Part shown: positions 33,743 through 46,674 of the stretch, piece after piece
Layout: each line of letters begins with the position of its first letter
Numbering within the stretch: the first letter of the stretch is position 1
Origin: Siderastrea siderea
Taxonomy: Eukaryota; Cnidaria; Anthozoa; Scleractinia; Rhizangiidae
DNA: 64,000 nt
NCBI GenBank assembly: GCA_964030785.1
Contig: OZ034968.1
Location: 34,427,186 to 34,491,185, forward strand
Reading direction: 5' to 3'
Made by a program: the position numbers and the translations under genes
The notes under the pieces: model-generated
Told to the model about the DNA's origin: nothing
The model's input: the letters and a program-made list of their open reading frames with translations, nothing else
The model's database searches: none

Positions 33743-34437
33743 TATCGAAAGCTTGGTAGTTTCTAGAACTAGCGACGGGATGGGTGAGAGAAGTCAGAAA
33801 TAGCCCTTTACCTGTAACTAAAACAAACTATAATTTCAGTGTGTTACCCTCTAGGTGTTGACTAGTTGATTTTGCCATAAACTATCTTGAAGCTGAGCCT
33901 GCAATGTTTCATAATTTCTAAGCCGGGGCCGGTCAAAGAATCGCCTTTTTTAAAGAAAACGTGATAATACAAACTCATGCTGTAATTATTAAGGAACTGC
34001 AAAATTCACTTGTAATATTGTGACTGAAAATTTACTCATAGTAAAACATGCGAAGTTGACACAATAGTTGCATGCTGATATCTTTCACGAATTTCTCAAA
34101 AAGTACTGATTACTCATTAACAGTTTTGATGGTATCTAAGTTTTACGTCTTTTAAACTGTCCTTCTCGGCGAACAGTGGCCGCAAGACCAGTATATTCGG
34201 CTGGAAGAATATTGTAGGCAGTTCAACAAACTAACTACAGTAATTCGAATCATTAAAATAAAGGCAACTAGGTAAAGAATAACTCCAAAAACTTGTAACC
34301 GCAGAGGCTATTTTTATAAATAAATTGAGTTGGGTGCATCGTCATACATGCACTTAACAATGTTTGTTTTTGTCTGTGGATGGGCTAGATCTATGTTTCT
34401 GTTCCTGAGGTTGCACTTTTCCTCACAATCACTGACT
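33743..34437. other. Downstream of vWA-C
   Basis: This is probable 3' UTR, with AATAAA near 34257 as a candidate polyadenylation signal. I see nothing else. Confidence 0.35.
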
Positions 34438-34441
34438 TTAA

Positions 34442-36572
34442 GGTGGCTCCATATAGTTTTTCAGCGCGCGAGGAATGGGAACTAAATTGGCACAAGCGCG
34501 CGCGTGAGGAGCGCGACAGTCCAAGTCAGATGACATGTGCCAATCAACCTCCCAGGCGAACTTTTCCAAAGTCTGATTGAGGCATCTTTATGGCTTACCT
34601 TTTCAAAACCTGTCGAGCACATAGCAGTGAAATTATGAAAAGCCTTTAGTTTAATCGCTTTTGTAGCTGACAGTTGCAGTCCTACGATTGTTCTACTATT
34701 GTAGGACTGGATTGATTGCGATCTTTAAGTTCAAGCAACACAGAGAGGACTGAAAACGTTGCACGAATTATTACGCGCCTTCAAGAATTATGCGTGAAGA
34801 ACTTCTTTCCGTTCTCAACTTGAAATCTCAGTGCTGTCCAGGTCAGCTGTCTAGAATCTCTGGGACGAGAAGCTTACGTTTGTTTGGATCGAGCCTAAGT
34901 GTAAGTAATTTTTTTCGAAAAGTGCTTTAGTTTTTGCCTTTCTAACAAGCCGTCTATTTTTTGTCGGGTAAGTTGTCTCTACGCCGTTCTCATACGGTTT
35001 CAGCAAAATACAGCTGACTTGTGAATTTTATTGAGCGATGAATAAATTACACACTTGTAACGAGGTAACAGTTGTCATTGAATTTTGATAGAAGTTGAAA
35101 CTCAAAAGGACACTTATATTTCAGTGTCTATTTATCAGTCACCAGTAGCTTTTGATCTAAGTTTTACTTGTGTTGACAAAGTGCGACTTCAAAAACTTCG
35201 GTGGTCTAAAATAACACCGAAAATTGAAAAAAGTTCCTAAGCTCAAATACAATTTTTATTTTTACGAACAATTATGCCTAGAATGACGGCATTCAGTGAA
35301 CGAATAAAGGATGAGTATCGAGTTGACGGCCGGTTCTAAAACAGTCGGCGTTTCGCAGGCGTTCTGTTGACTTGTTGAACCTTGCAGAAAAATAACGTAG
35401 TCTTTTTCAAAACGTATAATTTCTTGAGGACATTTTTGTTCCCTTTCTCCAACGTCTGCCTTTAAATATAAATTGAAAGCTTATTTATATACTATTTGCT
35501 ATTCCATGCAGTTATCAAACACGCAAGTAGCCGCTAAGAAACAATGCGGGTCTCGGCAGACAAAATATTGAGCTTACAACGAACGAGCTGCCCTGCTTTT
35601 CTCGGGTAGCATACCAAAAGATGTTCTAAGAGCAAACATGACCGCTTTAGTTTTTTTCTTGAAGAACGGTTGTAATCGGTTAATGGTAAAAATGAAACTG
35701 AAAGTGGTTTAATGATTCCACGTTCTGGAAACTTAAAAGGAAATTTTTTGCTGCTGGCAATAAAGTGGCGGCTTCGTTCGAGTTTTTATATCGCGAATCG
35801 GTATAAATTTCCTTCTTTTTTGTTTGTTTGTTCGTTTCTTTCTTTATTTTTGCGGAATTTTTTGGTCACATGGATCCTTTACAGTAAAGGAAAGCAGTTG
35901 TCCAGAAAAATGTTGTTCTTTGGAGAGAAAATCTTTAGAAAAGCTTTTCTACCGCTTACCCGCGTGCTGTCCACACTCGGCCACGCAAAAGGAATCATGA
36001 GCATGCGCAACCCCGTAACTTGAAGAATTTTTATTTTGGTAACGTGAAGAAAAAAGGTGGGTTTTGAGGCATTTTCAAACGCTAATTGCGCGTGTTCCAC
36101 TCGGTGAAATTTTTTTAAAATTGGAACATTTGTAGGATTTTTGAGTTTTTCAGTCATACTAAAGTAAGAGTAATTTTTGTACATGCAATTCTGCATTAAT
36201 CGTCGAAAACGGAAATTTACTATTCTGACAAAACTTATGTACAAAATTTCTCACAGCTTTGCCAGTTGAGAGTTGAGACTTCTCAAACGACAACATCTTT
36301 ACCACAAAAATAGCCAAAATTCACCGTGTAAAAAACAAGAAATGACGTGAAGAAACTGGGTAAGCTTAAAAAATGAGCCAAACAGCTATATCAGTGGTTG
36401 CCATGGAAACAGGCCAGGCCCAGAAATTGTGACTTTTTTGAAAAGTATAAAGGCTAGGCTAGTTGCTTTTGTAGCTTTTCCCTAGTGAAATGTAAATCAA
36501 TGTCCTGAAAATCAGCAAAAAAGTTATGTATATTTGTCTGTTGAAACTGATGAGAAACTGTATGGAGCCACC
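34442..36572. mobile_element. TTAA-flanked TIR element, 2.1 kb
   Basis: The ends GGTGGCTCCATATAGTTTTT and the complement of GGTGGCTCCATACAGTTTCT are inverted and flanked by TTAA (34438-34441, 36573-36576). The interior has no transposase-like frame, so it is non-autonomous. TTAA fits piggyBac-type mobility. Confidence 0.75.
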
Positions 36573-36576
36573 TTAA

Positions 36577-39500
36577 GGAACAGATTTCCCAGATAAGGCG
36601 CTTATTGATTGTTTACAATTTTATACATTGATTTTGCCTCCATTCGCCTTGATTCAAATGTCGACCATTTACAATATCTGATTTACAATATCTGACTTCA
36701 TGGTAAATATGCAGACGAATCAACTTTTATACAAACAGTAATTTAAGAAAACTACTAATAGTATCAAAGACGTCGAGTACACGGGAACACAAGTGCTTCA
36801 ACACTGTGAACAATCAACCTGGGTACACTGGGCAAGGCAAAAACGTTTACGGATTATATTAGTTTCTAGAAATGGGTCTCAGGAGCATTAAGAGAAATCG
36901 GGTAATATCGAGTCTTTCACCCAATTTAGGATAATTGCCCTTTGCTGGTAGCAATTAATAAACAATTAACGAGATTCCTGGTGTAACATCAGATCAATTT
37001 TTTTATATGAACATTGAAAACAAAACAATTTGCCATAACGTGAAAGAAATGACAGAACGTGACATGAACTAAAGAATTTAATGAAGCTGAAAGAAAAGCA
37101 AGCGTCAAATTAAAACCATTTTTGGTGCTGTTGAAAATTCCTGTGGCCTAACATATAAAACGAAGACACGAAGCTACCAATGTACTGCATCAGGAAGTCA
37201 GTAATGGAAGAGGTATGTACTGTATATGAGTTTTCCACCTGATATTACATAAAAAGTTATAGATATAACCAAACGTTTTTAACATTCTTCTGTGGCAGTT
37301 AGAACTAAGAAAGGACAGAAAATTGTCTTTCGTGTGATTGGTTGTTCTATGTTTCCCTACCTGTCCTACCTTAATCGCTTGGGAGTGGCCTGGGAGAGGG
37401 GGTTTCGGAGGATTTGGGAGGGGATATATAACACGGTTTTCAGGGGAATAGAGGGGTGGAGAATTATCCATAGTTCACACAAAATGTCGAGGATCTCTGA
37501 TGAGCAGATTGTTATAAATCATCTGAACGACTCCAAGTGAAGGAGCAATTATAGCGGACCTCCTTTGCGGCCAAAGGCCGCAGAGCGGAGCAACACACTC
37601 ATAGTAGAAAAAATATACACCCATGCTGGTCAATTTTAATGGTCACAACGTCACGTGTCCGTACGACGACCGACGTCCATTGCACCATACTTGATGGAAA
37701 ATGTTCAAAGTATCTGAATACTCGCGTGCATTTACTTGTAGTGAAAAATGGCAGACTACCCTCGAACAAACGCTTTAGTCTAAACCATCTTTTCTGAGGG
37801 GATACGTAAAATGTTTGTAAGGTGCATTTCTATAAAAGATGCCCTTGTTTTATTTCTAAGCGTTTGCAACAACATAATAATTCACGGACCTGATTGTGAG
37901 TGAAAGGCACTCTTAGCGGTCAGCTTCGCCACTTGCAATAGGTGAGATTTCACAAGGAAACGACAAAGGAAACAGCATGCATTTAGAGGAACTTGATTTG
38001 TGCTAATGGTAGACCCTAAATAAAATACCGCTATGTTTCTCTTATTTCAATGTGTTCTTTATAAATAAAAACGCAAAGACAGGACGTAAAGACGAAGCAT
38101 ATACAAAATGCGGACCGCCATGGAAACCCTTTGTTTTGGTTCATTTTCTGAAACAGAGGACACATTAACACGATTTTCAACAATTACAACAGTAGTTTCT
38201 CTTTCATCTCTGGGTCGCATTGTTTACAAAGTTGAAGATCATTTGTGATTCTCGAATTTCTCTATTCAACCGCTGTTGCAACCGTAAAGTACGGAGTTTC
38301 TTTACGTGAGGTCCCTGGAAACTCTGCATTTTGTATGCAAGAAATCATGGAATACGCTTCCCTCTAAAACTTTCAAACACAAGTTTCTGTCTGTGTTTAG
38401 TAACTAGGAGTTCCGCCTAAAGTCTACAAATAAGCTTAACGTAGGTTTTAAAAGAGAAAAAGACTAAAAATGCCCGGTGACAAGACTGAACGAAAGTTAC
38501 TCTTGCCACCATTTGAATGGAAAGCCCGTCATTTCTCCGCATCCGTCCTTATTGCAAATGTCACAACACTGAGAACAATGCTGAGAAGGGCATTGAAAGC
38601 GACAATTAACTTCAAAGAAGCGGAAAATTATGTACGCAAGAAACCTATACTGTTCTGCGTGGCTCAATATAACCATTTCCATGCCTACCATGTCAAGGCA
38701 AACTGTTATAACAAAGTTTATGTACATAAAATAACTGCTGAATTTCCGATTTGATGTGGTAGGGTAGTGGAAAGACGTGCGAATACATCGTTGCTGGTTT
38801 TTGTTTTTCAGGTGGGGCGCGTTCAAAACTCAGAGCTTCACGATTTTTTCTCTCCAATTTTTTCTCTTTTTTCCTTTTTTGTATTTGTTTTTTGCTTCGG
38901 TTTGATTTTTGTACCTCCTTTCCGTCACCTCCTTCCTTTATAGCGGGTTCTATTTCCATTATCCTCGCATGCACACTGGATCGGATGGAGAAAAAAGCCT
39001 CGCACAAAGACAGACAGGTTGCCGAGAGAAATGATGACGCCATGGCTGTGTCTGAGTCTACTGGATTTATTTTTTTTAATATTCTGCTCACCTTGCTAAA
39101 TATCAGCCTGCACAAGCGAAAAACAAACAGTACCAGGTACAGGATACCTCAGTAGAATCAAATCGTTAATCTAACACCACGTTGAACTCTTCATAGAATT
39201 CTGTTGAGATACCTGCAAAGAGTTCAGGAAGGGCAGCTCCGATCACTGCTCTTGGCGTTCTAACAGTAGATGGGTGGGGTGGGGGGGGGGGGGGGAGGGT
39301 CAGAAAAAGAGACAATTCCCGCAACCATGACAGCCCCAAAGAATCCTGGACATCTTACAGATGTCTACCAGACGAAATCGAAAGGAAGGACACCGAATGA
39401 CTATCTCCCAGGATTTGTTTGAAGAACATTCTATCAGCATTACTCATCGACATAGCATCAGTAGCTTTAGAGCAGCTGAAGAGCAAAGGAGGCAAGAGGA

Positions 39501-39900
39501 CTAAGGGATATTACGAGTTCCAGTAGGTCGCCCTCATTGACAGTGGCAAGGTAGAAAAGTGACCATCAAGAAGACCTCGACTTGTATCGGAAAGCGCATA
39601 GCTTTACTACTATCTGTTTGAAGCCTGACAAAATTAAGGATATTTGGTGTCATCAGTATTGACACAACAAAGAGACTACGGATGCGTACGAATTGCCTGG
39701 TGATCAAGATGAAGAGAAACCGGAGAATGAAGAATGCAAAAGTGACGAGGAGGAGAGCCACAATGATTTTGTTCTGTGCATTTTGGATGAATAGAACAGT
39801 CCTTTGATAATTAACGTCATACCAGATGAAGAAATAACTGTAGCTGTTGTTCAAGCTCCACGAGTCTCAAAGTGACATCATGGGGATGAAGTCCACCTGC
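36577..39900. other. Repeat-rich stretch, no gene called
   Basis: A GC-rich short palindrome (TTGCGGCCAAAGGCCGCA) sits near 37568 in repeat-like sequence. A 94-codon frame at 38470-38754 starts after an A-rich context but has no signal peptide, domain or paralogue. Overlapping frames at 38693-39155 lie on both strands. A run of about 20 G occurs near 39278. I call none of these genes. Confidence 0.35.
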
Positions 39901-39904
39901 ATGT

Positions 39905-40810
39905 TTAATAACACTGGTATTGGTGGTGGCTGGGGTAGGAGGGAGGATCACGAAAATTTCCGCCACTAAGGGATTACTAAAATGCCTCAATCCTTTTGGG
40001 GGATGAAGCAAATGTTGCTAAACGACAAAACTAAAGGGAAAGGGGCAATATTGAAAACATTTCCAACTGTCTAGTTCTTTCCCTTCATACGCAACAAAGC
40101 TTTACAAGAGCTATGCGAAATATAAGCGGCAAGCAAGCGAAAAACAAAAGCATAACCTAACCAGAAGAACGACAAATTTGATAAATTGCAACGTCACAAC
40201 GAGAGGAGCCGAGACCTAAATTTTGAGAGAATGAACTTGGTAACATTTGGAACAGTTTAACGCTGAATTTCGCAACAAGAAAGGAGTACATAACAAAAAT
40301 TTCTCACGGCAATAAAGACAGAGAAAGGGCAACAATGAAGCTGGCTCTTGTAATCAGCACTAAAGGAAATCTGGGCAATTTTCTTGCTTTTCTTCCAGCA
40401 TGGCGCTTCTGGTAAAAATAAGCTGCGAGGCCAGGACCACCAAGAAAATAGAATAGAAAATGTCTGGTAACTCTGACAGTTTTGGGCACCAAATTCGCGA
40501 AACAAACCACTTTTACGACTCCAGTGTCGTTTGACCGTTGTTTTGTCTGTCCAAGTTTGACCTTAAACGGAAGTTTTTGAAACTTATTATGATTATACTT
40601 CAGCGCCAGTTTACTTTTTGGTTGCATTTTGACTGAAAAAAATCGGAACCAGATGCGTTTGAAATTACGGTTATTTTGTCGACCAAAAACAAAAAGAGAA
40701 AAACAAAACAAAACTAAAACAAACAAAATGACCTTTACTGCGTTTACGTCCGCGCACCTGCCAGTCATTTACAACTTTTGTTCAGTGTTTGATTGCTCGG
40801 CCACCTAAAA
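39905..40810. repeat. 5' flank segment of unit 2, duplicated in unit 3
   Basis: The sequence from CACTGGTATTGGTGGTGGCT (39912) to about 40810 recurs at 56045-56230 and 60255-60930. In the second place it is split by the palindromic element and the foldback structure. Confidence 0.65.
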
Positions 40811-41049
40811 AATTTACACTACACGTGACTCGTGATACCTGAAACTTCTTTGGTAGAGTTTTCTAATATCACCCTTGTGCAAACTTAATTGACTTCGATT
40901 ACCTCCACTAAATCTGGAGTGTTCTTGAGATCTTATTTTTGTTAAATTTTTTTTTGCCGGGTGAGGAATCTTCCCTAGCGAAAAGAAAAGAGACGTTTGT
41001 GTGGGCGAACAGTTTGTGCTGAGGACGGGAGCACTGGCCCGCCATTAAT

Positions 41050-41680
41050 GTGGCCTGATTTTGTCGATGCTTGACTCCGCGCCATGTGTGGATTGTGTTT
41101 GTTGATGGCTTTCGTCCTTGCTCTTAGGGTTTTTCTTCAAGTACTCGTTTTTTTTTTCACAACATTTCTTGATTACTACTGAGTATTCGAACTGAAAGTA
41201 GTGCAGTTAAGAGCTACTCTGTGTAGTTCTATTTCATTTCCCATTGCATTTGTTATCCAGTTTTAATTTGTTAGTAATAAAAAATACGATTCATCTGCTG
41301 GAACTGTCAGGAATATCGGGAAAGGCAAACACTGCAAACAAACCAAACTGTAAAGTAATAGAAACAGCAGATCTTGGAATATTAGTTAAAATAGCAAAGG
41401 ACGTTCAATGGAAACATTGCATAACCAACCCCAACATATAAAGCAAAGGCACAGGTAACAACGAGCGTATCCGGTAAGGAAATTAATGTGAAACCAGCTG
41501 TTTTCAATTTTTTAACCAATTCGCTGAAACGGACGGTAGATAAATGTACGCTATGTATGTGCTTTGTTCACTGAATGTTACATATAATCAAGAAAGGCCT
41601 GCTGAAAACGCATTTCCAAAGCTATATAGTACCTTTACAAAAATGAATAAAAGTGAATGCAGGGCACAAACCTATCTTTT
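41050..41680. repeat. Copy of the 1-720 flank
   Basis: It parallels 68-690 through most of its length with substitutions and small gaps, and lacks the 855-1003 palindrome. No coding sequence is supported. Confidence 0.65.
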
Positions 41681-41982
41681 GTGCGACGGGGTTGTAATAT
41701 ATTTTTTCGTATCTTTAAAAGTTAACGATAGAGATAACTTAATTTGGTTGCTATTTATTCTTTTTTCTTACTTTGGCTCTGTTGTGAAAATGAACGTCCA
41801 GTCACTCCCTAAAAAAAGGAGAGCTTTAAGATGTTATATTTGGAAGGTTTGGCCGCTTCGTCAAAAGAAAGCATCTCCCTAATTAGTTACAAGGAAGAAG
41901 CTGACAGCGTCTCCAACTTGTCCAGGATCAAGATCGTCTTTGTCCAACAACCAAACTGTTTTCCTTCTGAGCTGAAACACTT

Positions 41983-41991
41983 CTATAAGAA
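41983..41991 (+). promoter_or_regulatory. TATA box of vWA copy D
   Basis: CTATAAGAA lies about 70 bp before the copy D start, within a stretch shared with copy A (TTTTCCTTCTGAGCTGAAAC upstream). Confidence 0.45.
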
Positions 41992-42051
41992 TAACCCGCC
42001 CTCCACTACAATTTCAAAAGCAGAAAGCTTGCAGCCCATTCAGAAGCTTAA

Positions 42052-43940
42052 ATGTGTCAGAACTTGGTTTTCATCTTGCCACCGTGTTTTGTCTGTTTGT
42101 TTTTCTTAGCAGCCAGGGCTCAGCCAACTCTAGGCGATCTATTAGTTTGCCATCAGATCCAAACCATCCTTACTACAAGAGTTAGTTTTGCATCTTTTTT
42201 TAAATTGTACTTTACACGGTTACAATCATAGTCAATTAAGTCCGGCATTAAAGAATACCTCATTGATTTCATTGGTCTGTAAGGAGTAGCTGTAGTTTTT
42301 TTGGTTAGGTTATGTTCATTCAGTGCCTTTTTCATTTCTCGAACAAGTAGTGGAATTCAGCGAAATGATACAGAGGATACTATTTTCGCAGACGGTTGTA
42401 ATTTCTCTTAAGAGTTGAGCTTTAAGAGAAAAAGAGATATCTTAACACTCATGGAACGAAAAGCAGGTGAAAATAAAGTTAAGAAAAATTAAGGCTCGTT
42501 GCCGGTGCAAATGCCGTAGATGCTTGCTTTCACTTCTACATGTGCAAGTTATTTTTAATGAGAAGTCTACTTCATGGGTCATTCATTCAGAACATTTAAT
42601 GCCTGACGCTTAAGCCCTTTGATAGTTCAATAAACATGGTAATCTCATCTCCGATTTGTTTTCTTTGCAGCTCATCAAAATATGTTTTTCCACCGGTGTC
42701 TGTGCGGCTTGGCTGATCGTTTTCCCTCATCTGCATCCTGGCATCTCCACGCGTCACAAGAGCCAGCAATCTCTCACTGAAGACTTTGTTTTTGTTATGG
42801 ACAGCTCTGAGTCGGTTGGCAGTTGCGAATTTGGAAAGGCACAAAAAGCGCCTAAATACATGATGAGATTAGCCAACGTAGGCGGAAGTGACGCAAAGTA
42901 TGAAGTAAGTTCGTAGTAACCCGATGAAGGGTCGTCAAACATCTTCGCCTCCATAAGTCCGGCTTGAGTGTAGTCGCGCCATCAGGGAAAGAAATCTGCA
43001 CTATCTCATTCGCTGCAGTAGCGTATGGCAAGATCATGAATTTGTTGTTGGCTGATGTGGCAAAGGTAACTGCAGCGTACTTCGCGTCATTTCCGCCTAC
43101 GTTGGCGAATCTCATGATGTATTTACCAATCCAACGTGTTAGTAATATTGCTTCTTGAGATGTTGCTTCTTGGAAACACTTCTAAAACTAACTGAGAAAC
43201 GTACGTTTTCTTCTTGGTTGTCAAATTGTTCCTCAAAATTCATAACATAACTTCAGTGAACGTTTTGTTGTTTTTCACAGGTCGCCGTGTTTACTCAAGA
43301 AAGATGGTTTTCCTTATCACTGTTGGCCATTCAAATGTTAGGTCAAACTTTGACTATTCCCAAAGCAACCGCACTAAAATACAGCGCGGTGGACACTTTT
43401 GGCACCCTATCCACTGGAGTATTTCCTTTTCCGAGTGAAGAACCTCCAAAGTTTCTGGAATGTTATTAAGACGGATTCCGCTCAACATTCGAGCAACAAG
43501 TGCAAAAATTATTTACTAAAAAACCTACTCACAGCACGGTAACATTTTGAATACTAATTGAAACATCTCACTTTAATTTGCTTCTCCAAGTGACCCTGCG
43601 ATTAAATTCTAAAGCACTGTCGAGAAAATTAATGTCAAATCTCTTTAAAAATATGCTAAAAACGGGCCCCATTTTGTTTTAAACTGCCATGAAGCGTGTT
43701 TTTCAATTAAAATGTGGATAACTTCAAATTCGATTTTCTCTCGCGGGGTCAGCTTGGGAGCTTAAGTGTTGATAATTTCTTCTTTTTATTTCAAAATGTA
43801 ACCATGCTATGAGTATTTTTTGGTAACTTTATTTTTGCACTTTTTGCTCGAACGTTCAGCGGCAATCATCTTAAGTTGATTATAAAGGAGGACTCGTCTG
43901 GTAAAAGGCCATGAATTATGGACAATATAAGCCTCCCTAC
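42052..43940 (+). pseudogene. Secreted vWA-domain protein, copy D (heavily rearranged)
   Basis: Exon 1 (42052-42180) has 2 extra nt right after the ATG (ATGTGTCAG against ATGTCAG in A), so its frame is lost. Exon 2 starts at 42671, is shifted again, and keeps a MIDAS-like DSSES. At about 42905 the exon is interrupted, and its remaining part lies inverted at about 43125-42915. Exon 3 (43281 on) has lost the Asp of TDG (TVG). It is split after GGAATGTTATTAA by a TTAA element, and its end reappears at 43871-43935. It cannot encode a vWA protein. Confidence 0.85.
43470..43870. mobile_element. TTAA-flanked TIR element inside vWA-D exon 3
   Basis: This is a 401-bp insertion flanked by TTAA (43466-43469, 43871-43874). 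Its ends are inverted over about 40 bp (GACGGATTCCGCTCAACATT with the complement of GATGATTGCCGCTGAACGTT, then TCGAGCAA and AAGTGCAAAAAT). Copy B reads GTTGTTAAGTTGATT at the unbroken site, which proves the insertion point. Confidence 0.85.
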
Positions 43941-44365
43941 AAAACCGATTTTGCAGTAAAACTTAACGTTAGATCAGCTTTGTTTTAATAGCCGAACGTG
44001 TTTTTATTCTTAGAACCTGCAATAGTTTTTGACCAACGCAATTGACTTTTTTTTTCAACACAAAGTCTGAATAAGGGGATTGGGGATGGAATTCTTTGGT
44101 GTGGTCACTGAAACGTGACGCTATTTCTTTTCTTTTGTTTTTACTTTACACATTTCGATACTACTACGAACTTTAAATGTAGTCATAAAAGCAACTCCTT
44201 AACTGTATCTCACTTTATTCCCCCGCAGGGATTTTGCAAAATCCCGAGGAGGCATCCTTATAGCTCGCGCGTATATAAAGTAAAGAGAAGTAAAGTACTT
44301 ACACTTAAAATATACAGTATATATACCAGATCAAATCTCGATTTGCCAGAACAGGGCGCGCACGG

Positions 44366-44485
44366 AATAATCGGGTAATGATGACGTTTCATCACTAAAC
44401 GCCCCAACGGAATAATCGGGTAATGATGACGTTTCATCACTAAACTCCCGAACGGAATAAATGGGTAATGATGACATAGCATCAG
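44366..44485 (+). repeat. 49-bp tandem repeat, about 2.5 copies
   Basis: CGGAATAATCGGGTAATGAT, GACGTTTCATCACTAAAC and a short spacer repeat twice and then partially. An open minus-strand frame here translates the repeat and is not a gene. Confidence 0.85.
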
Positions 44486-45474
44486 TAAACATGTGACGGT
44501 GTCAGTAAATAAAAAATCTCCGTCTAGGGGGTGTTCGGTGTTCATAGAAAACCCGTGGGTTGTTTTGCCGTCAGCCATACTGCGAGCACTTCCTTACCGC
44601 ACATGTTTTCAGTATATGTAAAATCCCGAAGAGCAGCTGTTTTGAAGGCGAAATAGAAACTGTAGATTTTATTTTCGTTTGCCTCATTTTATTCCCGTAG
44701 AAAGCCAACGTAAATTGTCAGGCCACGAGAAGGAAAAGTTCAAGTTTGACCGAAGAAATTTTGGATCCAGAGATGCTGCGTAAGACTATTTGTCAGACAC
44801 GCATTTAATATATAGAAATCATTTGGAAACGATTTGTCGACACAGATCACTCTGGGGGACTGAAAGCCTTGGTCCATAAACAAGCAAGAATTGCTCAGCG
44901 AACGAGTGAATCTCAACACCAGTAAACCCTACGGGTTTTTAACTCGCGAGAAATATTGCGTTACAATATTGCATTAGGTCGCGTGGAAACACAACAACGC
45001 TAGAACTTGCCTTCAGAAAAAGCTCATGGAAACAGTAAATTTCTTGTGAAATTTCTAGGTCAATATTTCAGTTGCAAGTCGAGCTGCGACCTCGTTATTT
45101 ATAACTTTTCAGACATTGCAAGATAGTTTGGGCGACTAGAAAATTTCGGCACATTAACAACAGTAGCCGCTTTTGCGATTTTACTTGATTCAATTCATGT
45201 GGTTGATTGTCTCTGTGGAAAATCTCGCTTGTAATGTACGAAATGCGTCCGAGAAAGCGCATTTTGTATCAAAAGTCACGTCCGTTGTTCTTTCAATAAC
45301 AAACTTAGGCCACCAAAAACATTTATGCAAGTTAGCCTAAGGGTAGATTGAATCTACCCATGGCTTATTATTAACTGTAACCAAAGAGCACATTTCACAA
45401 GATTGGAACTCCTGCGGTGTCGCTTTTAATGTTAGCGGTAACGCTTTTTCCGACTTTATATTGACTTACAAAAC

Positions 45475-46674
45475 CACAGGCGGCCCAAGCTCACGATCAG
45501 AGAAGTTGAAATAATTAACATTATTATATGGCAAGCAATTCTCCAGTCTAAATCGAGCGTTCTGATTGGTTAGTTTTGGGTCGGGATTTTACAGTACGGA
45601 CCATTACCATGGAAACGGTCCTTTTTTGATATTTCTTTTCGCGCTCCCGCTCCCGCAAAATTCAAACTGCGAAAACGCAAGAAGATAAAAAAAAGAGAAA
45701 GGTTTGGAGCTGGTACAAAACAAATGAACGAGGTAAACACGTCTGTTTAGAAAAAGCGCTCTTCGATTAACTTTACCGACTTTTTGATATAAGCAAAAGA
45801 CTCGCCAGCAGTGAATCAAAAAGCATGGCCAACGATCTTTAGTGACTGTGTGTGTTTATTGTTTTTTTGCACGGCTATAGACTGTAAGCTGTAAAGAACC
45901 GAATAAATCGGCCAAGACAAATAATAATTATTAAAATTCAGCATTTAACAAAAGAGCACGTTTCTCACAAGAAAACCTCTCGACGAAAAAAAATGAAAAC
46001 TGCAAAACAACTAGCAAACGGCTTTCATCGGCAACTGTAAATCGAAAGGAAACGATCACGTTCTTGTCTAGCTTAATATTGGCCATCACTTCAGTCAGCG
46101 CTTTCCACATGAACAAATTAAAGCTATACGTACATGCATTAAACTAACAGTTTACCTTGATTCCTCAGCGAGAATTCGGTCGTTTTTGTACGGACCTCGC
46201 TGCGCTCGGTCCGTACTGCCACGATCTCGCACCAATATTCCCCAGTACGGCCCTCGCGTTCAGTTAGTAAGAGGTTATAATATTCTTTTGAAATACGCGA
46301 AACGTGACTCTCGCCTGCATGGTGGCATATGGGGGTGTTGTGTTACAACGGTTCGTATTTATAAAGGTTTGTATGGGAGAAAACGCTTTCGAATTTATAG
46401 CTAAATAGAATAATATTTTGACAATAAAATGAGAAGCGAGATAACAACAGATATAACGACAAGACATTGAGGTAAGATGATTTTATTGTCAAAATATCAT
46501 TATATTTAGCTATAAATTCGAAAGCGTTTTCTCCCATACAAACCTTTATAAATACGAACCGTTGTAACACAACACCTCCATATGCCACCAGGCGAGAGTC
46601 ACGTTTCGCGTATTTCAAAAGAGTGTTATGTTAATTATTTCAACTCCTCTCATCGTGAGCTTGGGCCGCCTGTG
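45475..46674. mobile_element. 1200-bp TIR transposon with 7-bp target duplication
   Basis: The ends CACAGGCGGCCCAAGCTCAC and the mirror GTGAGCTTGGGCCGCCTGTG extend over about 47 bp. ACAAAAC flanks both sides (45468-45474, 46675-46681). Inside is a second inverted repeat with arms of about 150 bp (46279-46433 and 46474-46618) and a GTACGGACC/GGTCCGTAC palindrome near 46190. No transposase is present. A 7-8 bp duplication fits hAT or P-type elements. Confidence 0.8.

Noticed and set aside
38470..38754. 94-codon protein starting MPGDKTERK
   Set aside because: The start context is acceptable but nothing else supports it, and a longer overlapping frame exists on the other strand.
38693..39155. 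Lys/Glu-rich 140-codon minus frame and the overlapping plus frame
   Set aside because: The basic stretch comes from a T-rich tract on the plus strand. No domain or paralogue is seen.
44258..44578. 106-codon minus frame with HHYPIIP repeats
   Set aside because: It translates the 49-bp tandem repeat.
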